The notes beneath the pieces are model-generated. The model worked only from the letters and a program-made list of their open reading frames with translations, ran no database searches and had not been told where the DNA came from. Position numbers and translations under genes: made by a program. From Jacaranda mimosifolia (Eukaryota > Streptophyta > Magnoliopsida > Lamiales > Bignoniaceae), in assembly GCA_018894105.1 (NCBI GenBank), contig CM032129.1, positions 28,847,468 to 28,911,467 of the forward strand: 64,000 nt of DNA, given 5' to 3'. Below are positions 21,832 through 34,286 of the stretch, one piece after another (the first letter of the stretch is position 1; each line of letters begins with the position of its first letter).

Positions 21832-23320
21832 ATGGTTAACATCAGGCGAGCTGCTTCGAAAAGAGAGGAGAATAGGAGGTCTATTACTCCCCCTCCTCAA
21901 CCCTAGCAAGAACTTGGCATGCTAGGAGCGAGAACCCAACCGGAGCATGTCACCCTGACCATGCCCCAACTAATAAAGCTCATCAGTAAGCAGATATCCG
22001 CGCAAATCTTTGCTCAACTCTCCGCTGCTCTGAATCGACATGCTGTCCAACTAGAATCGGCGGCTAGCACTACCCTACAACCAGCACCCCTTGAAGAGAG
22101 ATCGCATGGAGAGAATTGTGGCCAACCAGAGTCTAGGCGACCTCTCTCAAGATGAGAAACCAATCCAGGGCATTTCCCTAGGGAAAAGGCTCAACCAGCT
22201 CCCCGCGAAGAAATGGCGGATTCAGTTGACCATGGCGTTCGATCCTTTCGAGCCCCACAGCGCGATAAGGTCGAGCGCTTGAGACCCCATCCTTATAAAA
22301 ATACGTCCCAAGCTGATAGAGAAGAATGGGAAAAGGTGTCTCACCAGGTGCAATAGCTAAATAGGCGTCTTGGGGAAATATCGAGGAAGAACACTGATAG
22401 GAACCCATACCAGGCAAGCGCTCCCCGGTCTCAACGTGAGAGAGAATCACCCTTTATTCAAGATGTAATGGACAAGCGAATAGCTGTCGACGCCAAGGTC
22501 TTGATGGGTTTACCCCGATACGACGGCTCATCAGACCCCAACAAGCATCTCCTCAAGTTCGAGCATATGATGCAACTACTTGGCCATAACGAATATATCC
22601 ACGCAAAGATGTTGGTGACTACTTTCTAAGGCATAGCTTTGGATTGGTTTGTCAAACTAGAACCTGCATCGATTTACTCGTATGATCAGCTATGTGACAA
22701 GTTTCTGCACTAGTTAGCTAGTCGGAGAAAAGCGAAGCTCCCTCACACTCACCTACACACAGTCAAGCAAAATGAGGGGGAGTCTCTACGTTACTTTTTC
22801 ACCAAATTCAACACCGAAGTCCTAAAATCAACAGTCCACGAATTGAGTTCCTGATTAATGTGCTCTTTTTGGGTCTTTGTCACAAGGAGTGCGCCAATGC
22901 TCTGGTTAGGGAAATGCCTAGGTTGATGGAAGAATTGCTCGACCTCGCGGAGAGGTATATGACATAAGAAGATATGAACAAACTGAAATATGGGAACCCG
23001 GAGGTCCAGAAGAAAAAAGCGAAGAAGAAGGACGACCGCCAGCAAAAGAATGGTCGTCGATCTCCCATCAAACGTTTCTATGATTACACGCCTCTCAACC
23101 TCCCAAGGAAAAAGGTGTTATTTGCCATCGAACATGACAACCTCTTGAAGAGACCCAGGAAGTTGACGGAGACTGAAGCAATGAAGAGGTCTAAAAAGTG
23201 TTGTCACTTTCATTGATAAAAAGGGCATAACACGAAGGATTACTCCAACCTCCACGACGAAATTGAGAGGCTGATCAGGTAAGGCCACCTTAAGAAGTTT
23301 GTTGACGAAAATGCTAGATA
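21832..23320 (+). pseudogene. Decayed gag of the Tat-type element
   Basis: Begins near ATGGTTAACATCAGGCG at 21832 and continues through a capsid region at about 22470-22880, with motifs MGLPRYDGSSDPNKHL, ALDWF and RYFFTKFNTEV. A degenerate zinc knuckle follows at about 23190-23250 (KCCHFH, stop, KKGHNTKDYSNL), where the last cysteine is replaced by tyrosine. Several in-frame stops (for example within VTTF-stop-GIALDWF) and frame changes interrupt it. It would have packaged the element's RNA; now non-functional. Confidence 0.85.
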
Positions 23321-23639
23321 GAAGCCAAGGGAGACCGACCAGACTCCCCGAAAAGAACGGTCGACCAGCCCGAGGAAGGGAGACAAAGGAAAGAAACCCA
23401 CCTATGATCCCCGCCCACCAATCAGAGGGGTCATCAACACTATCGCAGGAAGCCCCACCGGGGGAGACCCCAAATTGGCTAGGAGCCAGAACCAACGCAG
23501 GTTAGAGTCAACCAAATTCTCTCTGGTCGAAACAGTCTTCCAATTATCCACGAGCGCAGAACTAATTTCTTTTTTAGACTATGACCTTTCACATATCAAG
23601 GGTCAAGGAGCGGACAACAACCTAGACTACCCCTGGTCG

Positions 23640-26600
23640 TATCCGTGGAAATCACAAACTTTCAGGTAAGGAAAATATTGGTCGACAACGGTAGCTCTGC
23701 AAAGATCATATTCTTGTCAACCCTCTAGAGGATGAAGCTAGGGAAGCTTAAATTTGAGCACATCAAGACCCCACTGGTCAGGTTCAGGGGAACAGAAATC
23801 ATACCCGAAGGATCCATCAACCTCTCCACATCATTCGGAGAAGCACTGAGGAGAAGAACCCTAATGATTAGCTACCTAGTCATCGACGCACCTTTCGCAT
23901 ACAATGCCATTATCAAACGACCGGCCTTAAACGATTTTCACACAGTAATTTTGACCTACCATATGAAGGTCAAGTTCCCGACCTCTGTGGGCACCGGGGA
24001 ACTTTTGTGCAACATTAAATAAGCCTGGCAATGCTATACCATTTCGGTCGAAGCCACCGCGCAGAAGACTCGACCCAAATTGAATCCCTCGGGGAATGCC
24101 CCAGTAGCGAAACTCGATGAGGGACAGCAGGTTAAGAAGTGAAAACTCGAAGACACTGGGCTCGAACCCATGGGTGAGCTCAAAACCATTGGGCTCGAGC
24201 CAAAAAACCCTAACAAGACCACTCGGATCGGCAGCGATATGGGCCAGCACATGGAATGCCTTATGATCGATTTTCTTTGCAAGAACATTTACGTGTTCAC
24301 TTGAAAAGCTTCCGACCTGCAAGGAATCGACCCCAACGTCATCATCTACCGCTTCAATGTGGACCCTTCATATAAACTTATGAAGCAGAAGACCAGGACG
24401 TTCAATGCTGAAAGGACCTAGATTATCGATGAGGAAGTCAACAAGCTGTTGGAAGCAGGGTATATTGTAGAAATTCAATATCCTAGTTGGCTTTGTAATG
24501 TAGTCTTGGTCCCCAAGAATGAGGGAAATTGGCATATGTGTAATGACTTTACAAATTTAAATAAAACTTGCCCTAAAGATCCTTACCCCCTGCCTCGTAT
24601 AGATTTATTAGTCGATTCTACTACTGGTTGTGAATTATTAAGTATAATGGATGCATTCTAAGGCTATTATCAAATGGTATATATTGTTTCTTGGTCATGT
24701 CTTTTGGGCTTAAAAATGCAGAGGCAACTTACCAAAGGTTAGTCAACTTCATGTTCAAAAATGAGATTGGAAAGTCTATGGAAGTTTATGTCGACGACAT
24801 GATTATCAAGACAGAAAAAGCTAAGGCTCACCTAATTGACCTCGACCATACCTTCTCGATACTGCGGGCATTTGGTATGAAACTAAGCCCCAACAAGTGT
24901 ACCTTCAGAGTTCGAGGAGGCAAGTTCTTGGGTTACATGATAAGTCAAAGGGGGATCGAAGCGAACCCACATAAGATCTAGGCAATTTTAGATATTGCCC
25001 CACCCTGAACAGTCCGAGACATACAGTGCCTGGTCGGCAGAATAATAGCCCTTGGCAGGTTCATTGCACGACTAGCCGACAAGGGTCTCCCATTTTCCAA
25101 AATATTCAGGAATGCAAAAAAATTGGGATTCCAATAGACGAAGCAGTGCGACCAGGCTTTGGTCGATCTCAAGAAATACCTCCCCTTGCCACCCATGCTT
25201 GCCAAACCTGAGTTGGGAGAAGTTCTACAACTCTACCTAGCTGTGTCGACCGCCTCAATCAGCTCAGTCTTAGTCTCGACGGGAGACACAACTCATTGGC
25301 CCATTTATTATTGCAGTAAAGCGCTATAGGGTCTCGAGCACAATTATCTTGCCTTGGTTATAGCAACGCTGAAGCTGCGACCTAACTTCCAATCTCATGC
25401 AATCATAGTGTTGACGAATCTGCCATTAAAATATGTGTTGTCGAAGCTAGACACTCCAAGAAGACTGGCTAAGTGGGCTATCGAGCTTGGGGAATTCGGC
25501 ATCACATTCCAACCACGAACCTCCATAAAAGCACAGGTGCTAGCCGATGTTGTAGCCAAGAGGCTCGACCTCCATGACCAGCATGACCAGAACTCCTTTG
25601 CATGGACCTTACACGTCAATGGATCAGCGATCACCTCAGGAGGTGGAATTGGTGTTTCACTTTGCTCCCCACTCGCAGAGGAGTATGATTTCGCAATCAA
25701 GCTCAATTTCCCAATTACCCACAACGAGGCAGAATATGAAGCCCTCATCGCCGACATGAACATAACAGCAGCCCGTGGGGTCGGAAGCTGGTGGCGATCA
25801 TCGATTCTTAGTTGTTCGTAGAACAGGTTGAAGGAAACTTCGAGGCCAAAGAAACCAAGATGAGTTAGTACCTAGCCAAGGTGAAAAAATTACAACAGTT
25901 GTTCAAGAGTTTCACCATCTCCAAGTTTGCAAGCTCGACGAAAGGAACTAGAGAAAGGACAATCATGTTTCTGGTCGCCAGCAAACCCTCTATAAATATC
26001 CATGATCAGAATGTGGTCGGGAATATCGAAGAAGCACCTTCCTCTTGGTAAAACCCAATTAAGCTCTACCTAAGCCAAGGGACTGTCCCCGAGGACAAAA
26101 AAGAGGCGCGTAGACTCAGAGGTCAAGCAGCCAAATTTGCCCTTAATGAGCATGGGCAGCTCTACGGAAGATAGGTATTAGGACCACCCTTGAGATGCTT
26201 AACGCCCTACAAAGCACGTGAAGTCCTTCATGAAATCTACGTAGGCATTTGTGGAAATCATTCTGGAGGTCGATCCATTGCACATAAAGTTATCCGATAT
26301 GGATATTTCTGGCCCATATTGTTAAAAGACTCCATTGGCTTCCCTAGAAAGTGTCTATCCTCCCAGCTCCACTCAAATATTCCACACCAACCAGCAGCCT
26401 CAATAGTAAACATGGAGATCGCGTGGCCATTCGATCAATGGGGTATTGACATACTGAGCTCCTTACTAAAGACATCAGGTCAACGAAAATTTATCATCAT
26501 CGCGGTCGAGTACTTTACGAAGTGGGTCGAGGTGGAAGCAGTTCCCAAAATAACTGATGCAGCCATCAAGAGTTTCATTTGGAAGAACATCGTTTGCTGC

Positions 26601-27278
26601 TTTGGTTTGCCTAGAGTTCCAATTTTAGATAATGGGACCTAATTCCAAAGCAAGAACACAAGGAATTGGTGTGAGGCTCTGGGGGTCAACCAACACTTTA
26701 CCTCAGTCGGAAACCCTCAGGCTAACGATCAGACTAAGGTCATGAACAAAACTGTCCTCAACCACCTCAAGGCTTGACTAGAAGGAACAGGAGCAAGCTG
26801 GGTGGACGACCTCCCTGGGGTGCTATGGGTATACAGAACGACCTCGCGAACAGCCACAGGTCCCAATCCCTATAGCTTGGTCTACGACTCCGAAGCAGTT
26901 ATCCCATTCGAATTGATACAGCACACAACTCGGGTAATCCATTATAACCCAATCAGAAATGTATCCGAAAGGACGCTCGACTTGGAAACCATCGATGAAC
27001 TGCGACACGAAGCTTACAACACGATGCAGCGGTACAGATAAAAAATGACAGAACATTACAACAAAGCAGTTCGACTGCATAGCTTCAAAATTAAAGATCT
27101 AGTCCTCAAGAAATTTGAGGTCTCAAGGAAAGTAGGAAAACTCGAGCAGAAATGGGAGGGGCCATACTCCGTGGTCAATGAGGTGTCAAAGCACAACGCA
27201 TACTGACTAGCGGACTTGGACGGCAGTGAATTACCACGACCCTGGAATGCTGTAAATTTGAAGAAGTTCTATGTATAA
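23640..27278 (+). pseudogene. Decayed pol: protease, RT, two RNase H domains, integrase
   Basis: In order: protease with ILVDNGSSAKIIF at about 23677-23712; reverse transcriptase (VLVPKNEGNWHMCNDFTNLN; catalytic YVDD at 24787-24798); RT-linked RNase H (about 25200-25560, IYYCSKAL, then LPLKYVLSK); a second RNase H-like domain (about 25600-25790, HVNGSA, THNEAEYEALIA); and integrase (about 26190-27040, WGIDIL, LDNGT). The integrase catalytic Glu, expected 36 residues after the LDNGT Asp, is Lys (QTKVMNK). The C-terminal NAVNLKKFYV ends pol at about 27278. In-frame stops are scattered through all domains. The dual RNase H marks the Tat lineage. Confidence 0.9.
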
Positions 27279-27409
27279 AGAGACCATTGGTATCCGTTGT
27301 ATTCCCTTGTTAAAATGAAATTTTCGACATTTCCTACAAATGTCTGCTTATAATACCACAGCGTTGACCCTGACCCTAATGTCGACCAAACAGGATAATC
27401 AACCCCAAA

Positions 27410-27874
27410 GTTAACCAAACAGGCTTCAAACCGCCAAGTTTAGGCTTTTTAGCCGAGATCAATAAACGAGTTAGACATTTATAATCGACCCTGAAGTCGA
27501 CCAAGCAGGCTTTAAGCTACCAAGTCTAGGCTTTTCAGCCGAGATCAATAAACGAGTTAGTCATTTATAATCGACCCCGAAGTCGACCAAGCAGGCTTTA
27601 AGCTACCAAGTCTAGGCTTTTCAGCTGAGATCAATAAATAAGTTAATCATTTATAATCGACCCTGAATTCGACCAAGCAAGCGTCAAGCCGCCAAGTCTA
27701 GGCCTTTCAACTGAGATCAATAAATGAGTTAATCATTTATAATCGACCCCGAAGTCGACCAAGCAAGCTTCAAGCCGCCAAGTCTAGACTTTTCAGCCGA
27801 GATAAATAAACGAGTTAATCGTTTATGATCGACCCCGAAGTCGAGCAAACAGGCTCCAAGCCGCCGAGCAAAGA
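27410..27874 (+). repeat. 86-bp tandem array, five units plus a partial
   Basis: Units start at 27410, 27496, 27582, 27668, 27754 and 27840 (partial), each exactly 86 bp apart. Typical content: GTCGACCAAGCAGGC, GCCAAGTCTAGGC, TTTTCAGCCGAGATCAATAA, then GAGTTAATCATTTATAATCG. A truncated unit precedes the array at about 27381. It lies between integrase and the antisense region; short tandem arrays here are known from several Tat elements. Confidence 0.92.
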
Positions 27875-28249
27875 TGAACAACACAAATCACAACATAATA
27901 AATAAAAACTCGACCCTATGTCGAAATCTACTCAATGTGATACATTAATCCAATATGATCCGTTCGACAAGGCGGTCATTCTAGCGCAACAGTCAACGAG
28001 TGTCTTGGATTAATTCCATTATTTTTAGTGTCACACTATGTTAGTTCGAATTGATTGCTCATGAACAATGAACATTCGACAAGAACAAAAATGCTAAAAT
28101 TGAAGTAAAGATCAGTACGCATCGTCAAGCAAAAAACATTTCATTCCATACCAATATCTTCGATTACAACCTTCCAAAAAAAAAAAAACAACATATATAT
28201 GGAAGGAACAACGCCACGTAGGGCGATCAAACAAGAGAGGCAAGGAGCT

Positions 28250-30719
28250 TAGTGATTGGTCGACCCCGCGCCCTCAGCAGGTGCAGCTCAAGCACCCTCC
28301 TCAATCGCCTGATCGAGTTCGTCACTCGAAGGGATTGGGACCACCACAGGGTTGTTTGTCCCCTGCTTGGGCATGGCAGTAGCAAGTGAAATGGCAGCAG
28401 TCGGTGGTCGAGAGGGCCCTACCTCGTCGGCTAAGAACTCACCTCCGACCGGTGAGAGATACTCAGTGGCGTTGACCACATCATCGCAAATCTCAAATGC
28501 AAACTCATTCGCAAAGGCAAACTCTTTTGCCACCCCATCCAACTTCTTTGCCACTTCAGCAGTCTTCTTCCCGCGCCTCGGTCAGGGGCTCAGCAGGAGG
28601 AGCCTCTGCAGCTCCCTCGATGATAATGATCTTTGTAACTCCTTCCTCAGCCTTCGGATACATCTGCAGCTGCTCGTCCAAGATGGGGCTAATGCGATCT
28701 TTATCCTCTACTCGAAAAGCATAGCCCAAATACTCCGGCTGCTTAATCTCCTTATCGAACACATTCTTAGCATCATCCAAAGAAAAGACAACGCTGGTAT
28801 CCTGGAAAGCCGAGCACAACATGAACTGCTGCACGGTCTCTCGCCATATTAGAGGAAGCTTCCTATAGAATTCAGCTCGAGCTTTCTGGATTGCTGCATT
28901 TCGCCTCGCTGTCCGACCAGACTTATAACCATGTTGCGCATCTAACCTGGACTATTTTAGCAGCTTATCCATCTTGGTCTTCTCAGTGACGGCAGCGACT
29001 AGCTGACTATCCTTCAATTGGAGCTAGCGTTGAGCCCCTTGACCTCCTTGTTCAACTCATCAACCTTCGTCTGCGAAGACTCAAGCTGAGCCTTCAGCAT
29101 TTCCAAGTCCTCGTCCTCCTGTAGATGCTCACGATCACGTAAGGCCAGCTCCAACCTCCTATAAAAATGGTAGCCTAACTGGCTTACTTGGAAAAATAAG
29201 ATTTGTGATCAGTAAACGATACTCAACTAACAAACCAAATTAAAATCAAAATTTGACAAGACAAACTTATCGATCAGACTCTTACCATGTTAGAGTGGTA
29301 AGCCAGAGCTCTCAGTGCATCGTCCTAGCTTAGCCCCTATGAGTTTCTTTTGGTCGAACGCGAACAATTCGGCCATCATCACCCTTAAAGGAGCGGCCCC
29401 AATCGACCCCGCTGTCTCCATGGAGTATGAATTATGCACGACCATGCTCGGCTCCATCCCGAATTGGATCGACGGGAGCTTCGGCAGCTAGAAGAGCACG
29501 TCGTCCCCACGTTGACCAAATAGATCGTATCCAGTGGGTTAGCCCGACCACGTAGCTTTCCCTTTGCCTTTCTCGATCGCTGTTCTCTTCAGAGTAGATC
29601 CAACCTGCTCGACCATCGGCCTTTTCCCTCAACCCATCGGGCTATTCCCGACAATCGTCGTAGGCCGAGCTAGCGGCAGAGTAGGCGACGGCGATGGAGT
29701 CATGGCCTCAGGCTGCGCCACCTCGACCAGAGCAGCATCTCATCGGGCTGCTATAGTTAGATGATGTTGCTAGTTCCTTTGAGCCCTCGCCAAAGCTTCT
29801 ACTCTTGAGCGATTCATAGTCTCATCTCGATCTGCCAACAACACAAATAGCAAAAGATCATAATCGATCAAAAGGGATGCAAACAAACAAGCTAATAAAG
29901 AATCGGCAGAACTAGCTACCTAGTAGATCGCCTACTGGCAAGCCCAGCTGAGCTGGCGATAAGCCAGCTAACACCAAACTCCTCTCCTCGATAAACATCA
30001 AGGCCTCCACCTAACCAGGTCAGAGTCAAGTTACCCAGCATCTTGACATGCCCTATCCACCACCCCCTCGAGATATTGAAGCCCCTAGCCACTCGAATAT
30101 ATAGATAATATTTTTTCCACTTCTGCCCATAAGAAGAGTCCAGGTGACAAGAAACTTTCGATGGGGTCGAGCAGTGAGGTAATAAAAATCTGACTTTCAG
30201 GACATCGAAAGGTGAAAAAAGTTGGAAAAATTTGCGAAGGTGGTGGGCTGGTCGAACAAGTGCATTAAAATGACAAAGCTATATATGTTCGAGAAGCAAT
30301 TTGGCAGCAGCTGGGTTATACACACTTCTAAACCCTTAAACAGTTCGAGTATAGGGCCAGTTAAGGGGAACCTAAGACCACATCGAAACGCATCCTCGAA
30401 CAGGTATACATCCAATCGGAGGTCGATACATCCTATCATGTGGTCTAAGTACTATGAGCTCATACTCCTCGGGAACATGATACACTTGCCTAATATGTGC
30501 CAGGTTGACAGGGGTTATTGTAGACACTATCTCACTATAGTGGTTAGGAGTGAACAATCAACCACGCGACACCGGGGCCTAACTTGGCCCAGCATCACCC
30601 CTTCCAGCAGCGCGATCGCTGCTCAAGCTACTGGAGCTCGAGCTGTCGCTAGATGAGCTGCTCAACTCACTTGTCGATCCACCCAACCGATCAGAATGAG
30701 TGGCCTCACTATCCCCCAT
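28250..30719 (-). pseudogene. Antisense reading-frame region of the Tat element
   Basis: On the strand opposite gag-pol. A Ser/Asp-rich start (MGDSEATHSD at 30719, followed by a serine run) leads into HIRQVYHVPEEYELIVLRP and GLRFPLTGPILELFKGLEV. These resemble plant proteins annotated as 'putative gypsy type transposon' (Pfam Transposase_28 type). Further on come a coiled-coil segment at about 29170-29020 (LELALRDREHLQED, LKAQLESSQTKVDEL) and an acidic tail (DELDQAIEEGA). Frames change several times and stops intervene. In related elements such an antisense gene is intact, function unknown. Domain name from recognition only. Confidence 0.65.
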
Positions 30720-31107
30720 GGCTACCCTTAGAAGTAGATAAATGCTGCATTTTCTCAAATAAAGGAGCAACTCGAATAAAACATAGGAAAAGACTTACTC
30801 AATTTTGATGAAGTCTAAGGCACAAAGTAATTGCAGGAAAAGTAGTTGGCTCAAAATTCAACCAGATGCAGAGCGATAAAAGTAAAAATGAAAACTTTAA
30901 CTGCATCTATTTATAGGCATTCAGGCGCAGGAAACCCAAACATCTGTAATAATGGTGTAACCGTCGTTGGACGTGCTCCTGGAAGATGTAATCGGCGCAT
31001 TAAATGCGCTAAACCCAGGTCGAGTTTTAAAAACCCTCATCGATAGACCCTCGTACCTTCACAAGACTACTCCCCAATCCTTTTCGTTGATTATCTCATT
31101 CAGAATT

Positions 31108-31125
31108 CGGAAGTGGGGAGACTCA
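31108..31125 (+). other. Polypurine tract before the 3' LTR
   Basis: CGGAAGTGGGGAGACTCA directly precedes the 3' LTR; the purine run GGAAGTGGGGAGA would prime plus-strand DNA synthesis. Confidence 0.6.
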
Positions 31126-31863
31126 TGCATGGGATGGCCCAGTAGGCCCAGCCCAAAAATCATCGACCTAAGAGTATAGCATCAAGCCCACTTTATCCTT
31201 GGGACCAAATCACATGGTCGACCTCGCTCGACCCTCACACCTCTTCATAGAGGGTGTACTATGCAACACAGGTGTCATTCGACTAGGCTGCTGTCAGAAG
31301 TTAGAAGCTCGACCCTGCCGACTATAATGTTCGGCTACCTCTTCTACAAATCGTCAACCCACCATGAGGTTGACTCGCTGCGGATCCCTCCTCTGTCGTA
31401 TTAAATGCCCTGTCAGGCAGCATGCATTCGCATTAATGGCGCATGCCGCCCCAGTATCGCCCTCCAGTATACTATTATGTCCTTGAAACCTGGAGATGAA
31501 GCCACCTGGAACAGTACAAGAATGCGAGATGACCTCAAGCCCCTCATGTAAGGACAAAAGCCCTTTCTGCAGGCTAAGGTCATCTCAGATAAATCTCTCA
31601 CCTAGGGAAGGCTATAAATACCCCCTTTTAGTTTCACCAAAGGTATGCCATTATATACTACAAAGCCTCACTCAACTGCTCATCTTATCTGATCATTCTT
31701 ATACTGACTTAAGCGTTGGAGTGCCATAGCCAAGGGCACCTCGACTAGCCTGACGTTTGCTTATGATTGCAGGACTCAACCCAGAAATTAGCTACTCTAC
31801 TAGCCAGGTCGATTCCTTTAGAATCTATCCTAACCCAAATATAAACAGTTTTTACCCTCATCA
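31126..31863 (+). repeat. 3' LTR of the Tat-type element
   Basis: 738 bp from TGCATGGGATGGCCCAG to ...TTTTTACCCTCATCA, colinear with the 5' LTR except for indels. It carries the same TATA box (31613-31620). Confidence 0.92.
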
Positions 31864-31868
31864 ATAAT

Positions 31869-31987
31869 ATTTTAAGGATTCCTACAGAGATTCAAGAAGC
31901 GGGGATAGAAGACAAAATTTCCCCACGATAGAAATGGGAATGGAGACAGGGGACGGGGGAGTAGCTCCCCGCGGGTGCCATCCCATG
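31869..31987. mobile_element. Right half of the split small DNA transposon
   Basis: Contains GGGGATAGAAGACAAAATTT, GGGAATGGAGACAGGGGACG and ends CGGGTGCCATCCCATG, the imperfect inverse of the left half at 20669. See that entry. Confidence 0.55.
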
Positions 31988-34286
31988 ATTGTCTGTTTGT
32001 ATACACTCTCTATTGTAAATATAGGTTAATTTGTTAACAAAATAGTTAGGATAGCTTAAATTTCCGTTTCATATTTAAATTCTACATAGTTTGTTAATAA
32101 AAAAATGTGTAATAATATTTTATGGAGAAATACAATGGTGGTATTATTGTTTCCTATTTTCTGTAATATGACAAAATTGTCGTCCTTGAAAGTCAAGTGA
32201 AACTAAATTTTTGGTAGAAATTTCCAAAGAAAAGAGTTTAAGGGATGTTCTAAGAATATCTAACTTTAATGTTGTTTAATGCCTTTTTTGGAATTTAAGT
32301 ATGTGTATAATGTCTTTTTATAAAATAAAAATTTACTGTGCATTTGATTAAAACCCATCGACCCAAAATTTCAGTTCAATTAATTGAAATTTTTTATTTT
32401 TCAAAGTGAAAAATCAAAAAGCGAAGCGAATTATGTTCGGTTCAGTTTGATTTTTAACCGATTCAAGCCCCCCTTCCCCCTTTTTTCTTTAAACCCTAAG
32501 AGTGGTATCATTCTCCACTTATATGAGGGGAAAAATTACTATTACTCTTTGAAGATCATGATAGGGCTTATTAAAAATTTAAATTAGATTAATTATTTTT
32601 TTGGTACCAAAAGGCGTGATAAAATTTTGTTTGATAAAAAAACATTTGGTTTTAGGTAAAAAATTTGAATTGGATTACTTGTATTTTTTGTACTAAAAAG
32701 TTTGTTTGATAAAAGAAAGTTTGTGTGAGAATAAATTTGAATTGGATAAATGTTTGGCACCAACATGTTTGATTAAATCAATTTTGATATATTTTATAAT
32801 AATATGATAAAATTAATTTTATTTTAAAAAATAATGACAATATAATTTTATTTTCTCTTCTTCCTTCTCCAATTTTACTTCTTTGTTTCTCAATTATTTC
32901 ATCTTATTAAAAACTTCTTTTTTAATTTATCCAAAAAACTTAAAAGTATATTAATATTTATATTATTTTAAAAATTATATTAATTTATTTTAGGCTCAAA
33001 AACTTTAATGATAAATATAAAATTTGTTGAAACTACTAGCACATAATAAAAGATATTACACACTTGTATTAGATGATGTAGACACTTGAACAATAATACT
33101 TAAAAAAATAAAGCAAAAGGATCAATTCAATTTTCAGTTTGGTTTAATCAAATCGATCTTTTTTTTTTTTTTTTTTTCAGTTCGATTTCGCTTAACCAAG
33201 TAAAAAAAATCAAGCCAAACCAAAAACCAACTTTTTTAAAATATAAAATCAAAATTGAATCATGGTTCAAATTTTTTGATTTTCAATCGATTTGATCGGT
33301 TTTTATTTTTTTTACACACCCATACTCTTATTAAACTTGCAACGATGCATGACCGATTAATTTGTAGGAAATAGGAATGAGATTTGGTGTTTAGGACTAA
33401 TTTACTTTGAATGATGGCCACAAAGTCATACAATGTTTCCTTTTAAGCATTGACGCCTGGTAATGTCATTCAAAGCCCAATATTATAGCTGAAAATTGAG
33501 GATGAGGCATCCCATCATTTGCAAGGGACAAATTCATCCAGAATTTTTTGCTGCCTAGGATAATGAGTAAAATGACCAATTTCTCCGTCATGTGTGTGTG
33601 TGTGTGTGCGTGTTTGTATATGGTGTGCCCGTGAAAATGGAGAATGGGTGTGTAAGGACTGGAGTTTTTTCCTTTTCCTTTTTCTTTTATTTTTTTTCCT
33701 TTATTTTTTAAGTGGGAGAGGATCGAGACATTGGAGCAATTTTATGTTTAATTTTTTCCTTTCTTTCTTTGTTGTAATATTTTGATTGTTTAGTAGTGAA
33801 TTAATTTAGACTATGTTTAAAATTATCTTTGATTTTTTTGGGATAATACTTTGGAATAATGAATTTAAGTAATGAGATTGGAGAATACATTGTAAACAGA
33901 GTTATATTTGGTATGACAAATTTTATTATAAAAATATTTTCATGTAAATTTTATTTGATTAATGATATCATATTAAAATTTTATATTATTATACCAATAT
34001 AGTAACTAAAAAATATATTTACATAAAAAATAATTAAAAGATAAAAATATATATAATTGTGATTAAGATAATATTCAAATTATTATAAATTTTTATAGTA
34101 AATTTTGAAAAGAGATTAATTCTAAATAAAATATTCAATATATTTTAGAAAAACAAAAACAAAATATATTTCTCTTCTTTTCATATAAGGGTATTATGGT
34201 CAATTCAATATTTATCCCTATTTATCATCCATCTAACTATCTAAGTAAACAACTAATAAAAATATTTATGTCTATCATTTATTTTA
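31988..34286. other. Intergenic, AT-rich, no gene seen
   Basis: No coding support. About 32345-33330 has 'TTTCAGTTCAATT...' and 'CAGTTCGATTTCGCTTAACC...TTTACACACCCA' blocks with long T/A runs, as in a common class of worn plant MITEs. A (TG)n microsatellite lies at about 33590-33611. A short frame beside it is low-complexity. Confidence 0.55.

Larger units (their letters stand above)
21029..31863 (+). mobile_element. Complete but decayed Tat-type Ty3/gypsy retrotransposon, 10.8 kb
   Basis: Bounded by a perfect 5-bp target duplication ATAAT (21024-21028 and 31864-31868). Both LTRs run TG...CA. Order: 5' LTR, primer-binding site, gag, protease, reverse transcriptase, RNase H, a second RNase H-like domain, integrase, an 86-bp tandem array, an antisense reading-frame region, polypurine tract, 3' LTR. 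The second RNase H and the antisense region after pol are features of the Tat lineage. Many in-frame stops show it cannot code for its own proteins. The LTRs differ by many substitutions and at least two indels, so the insertion is not recent. Confidence 0.93.
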
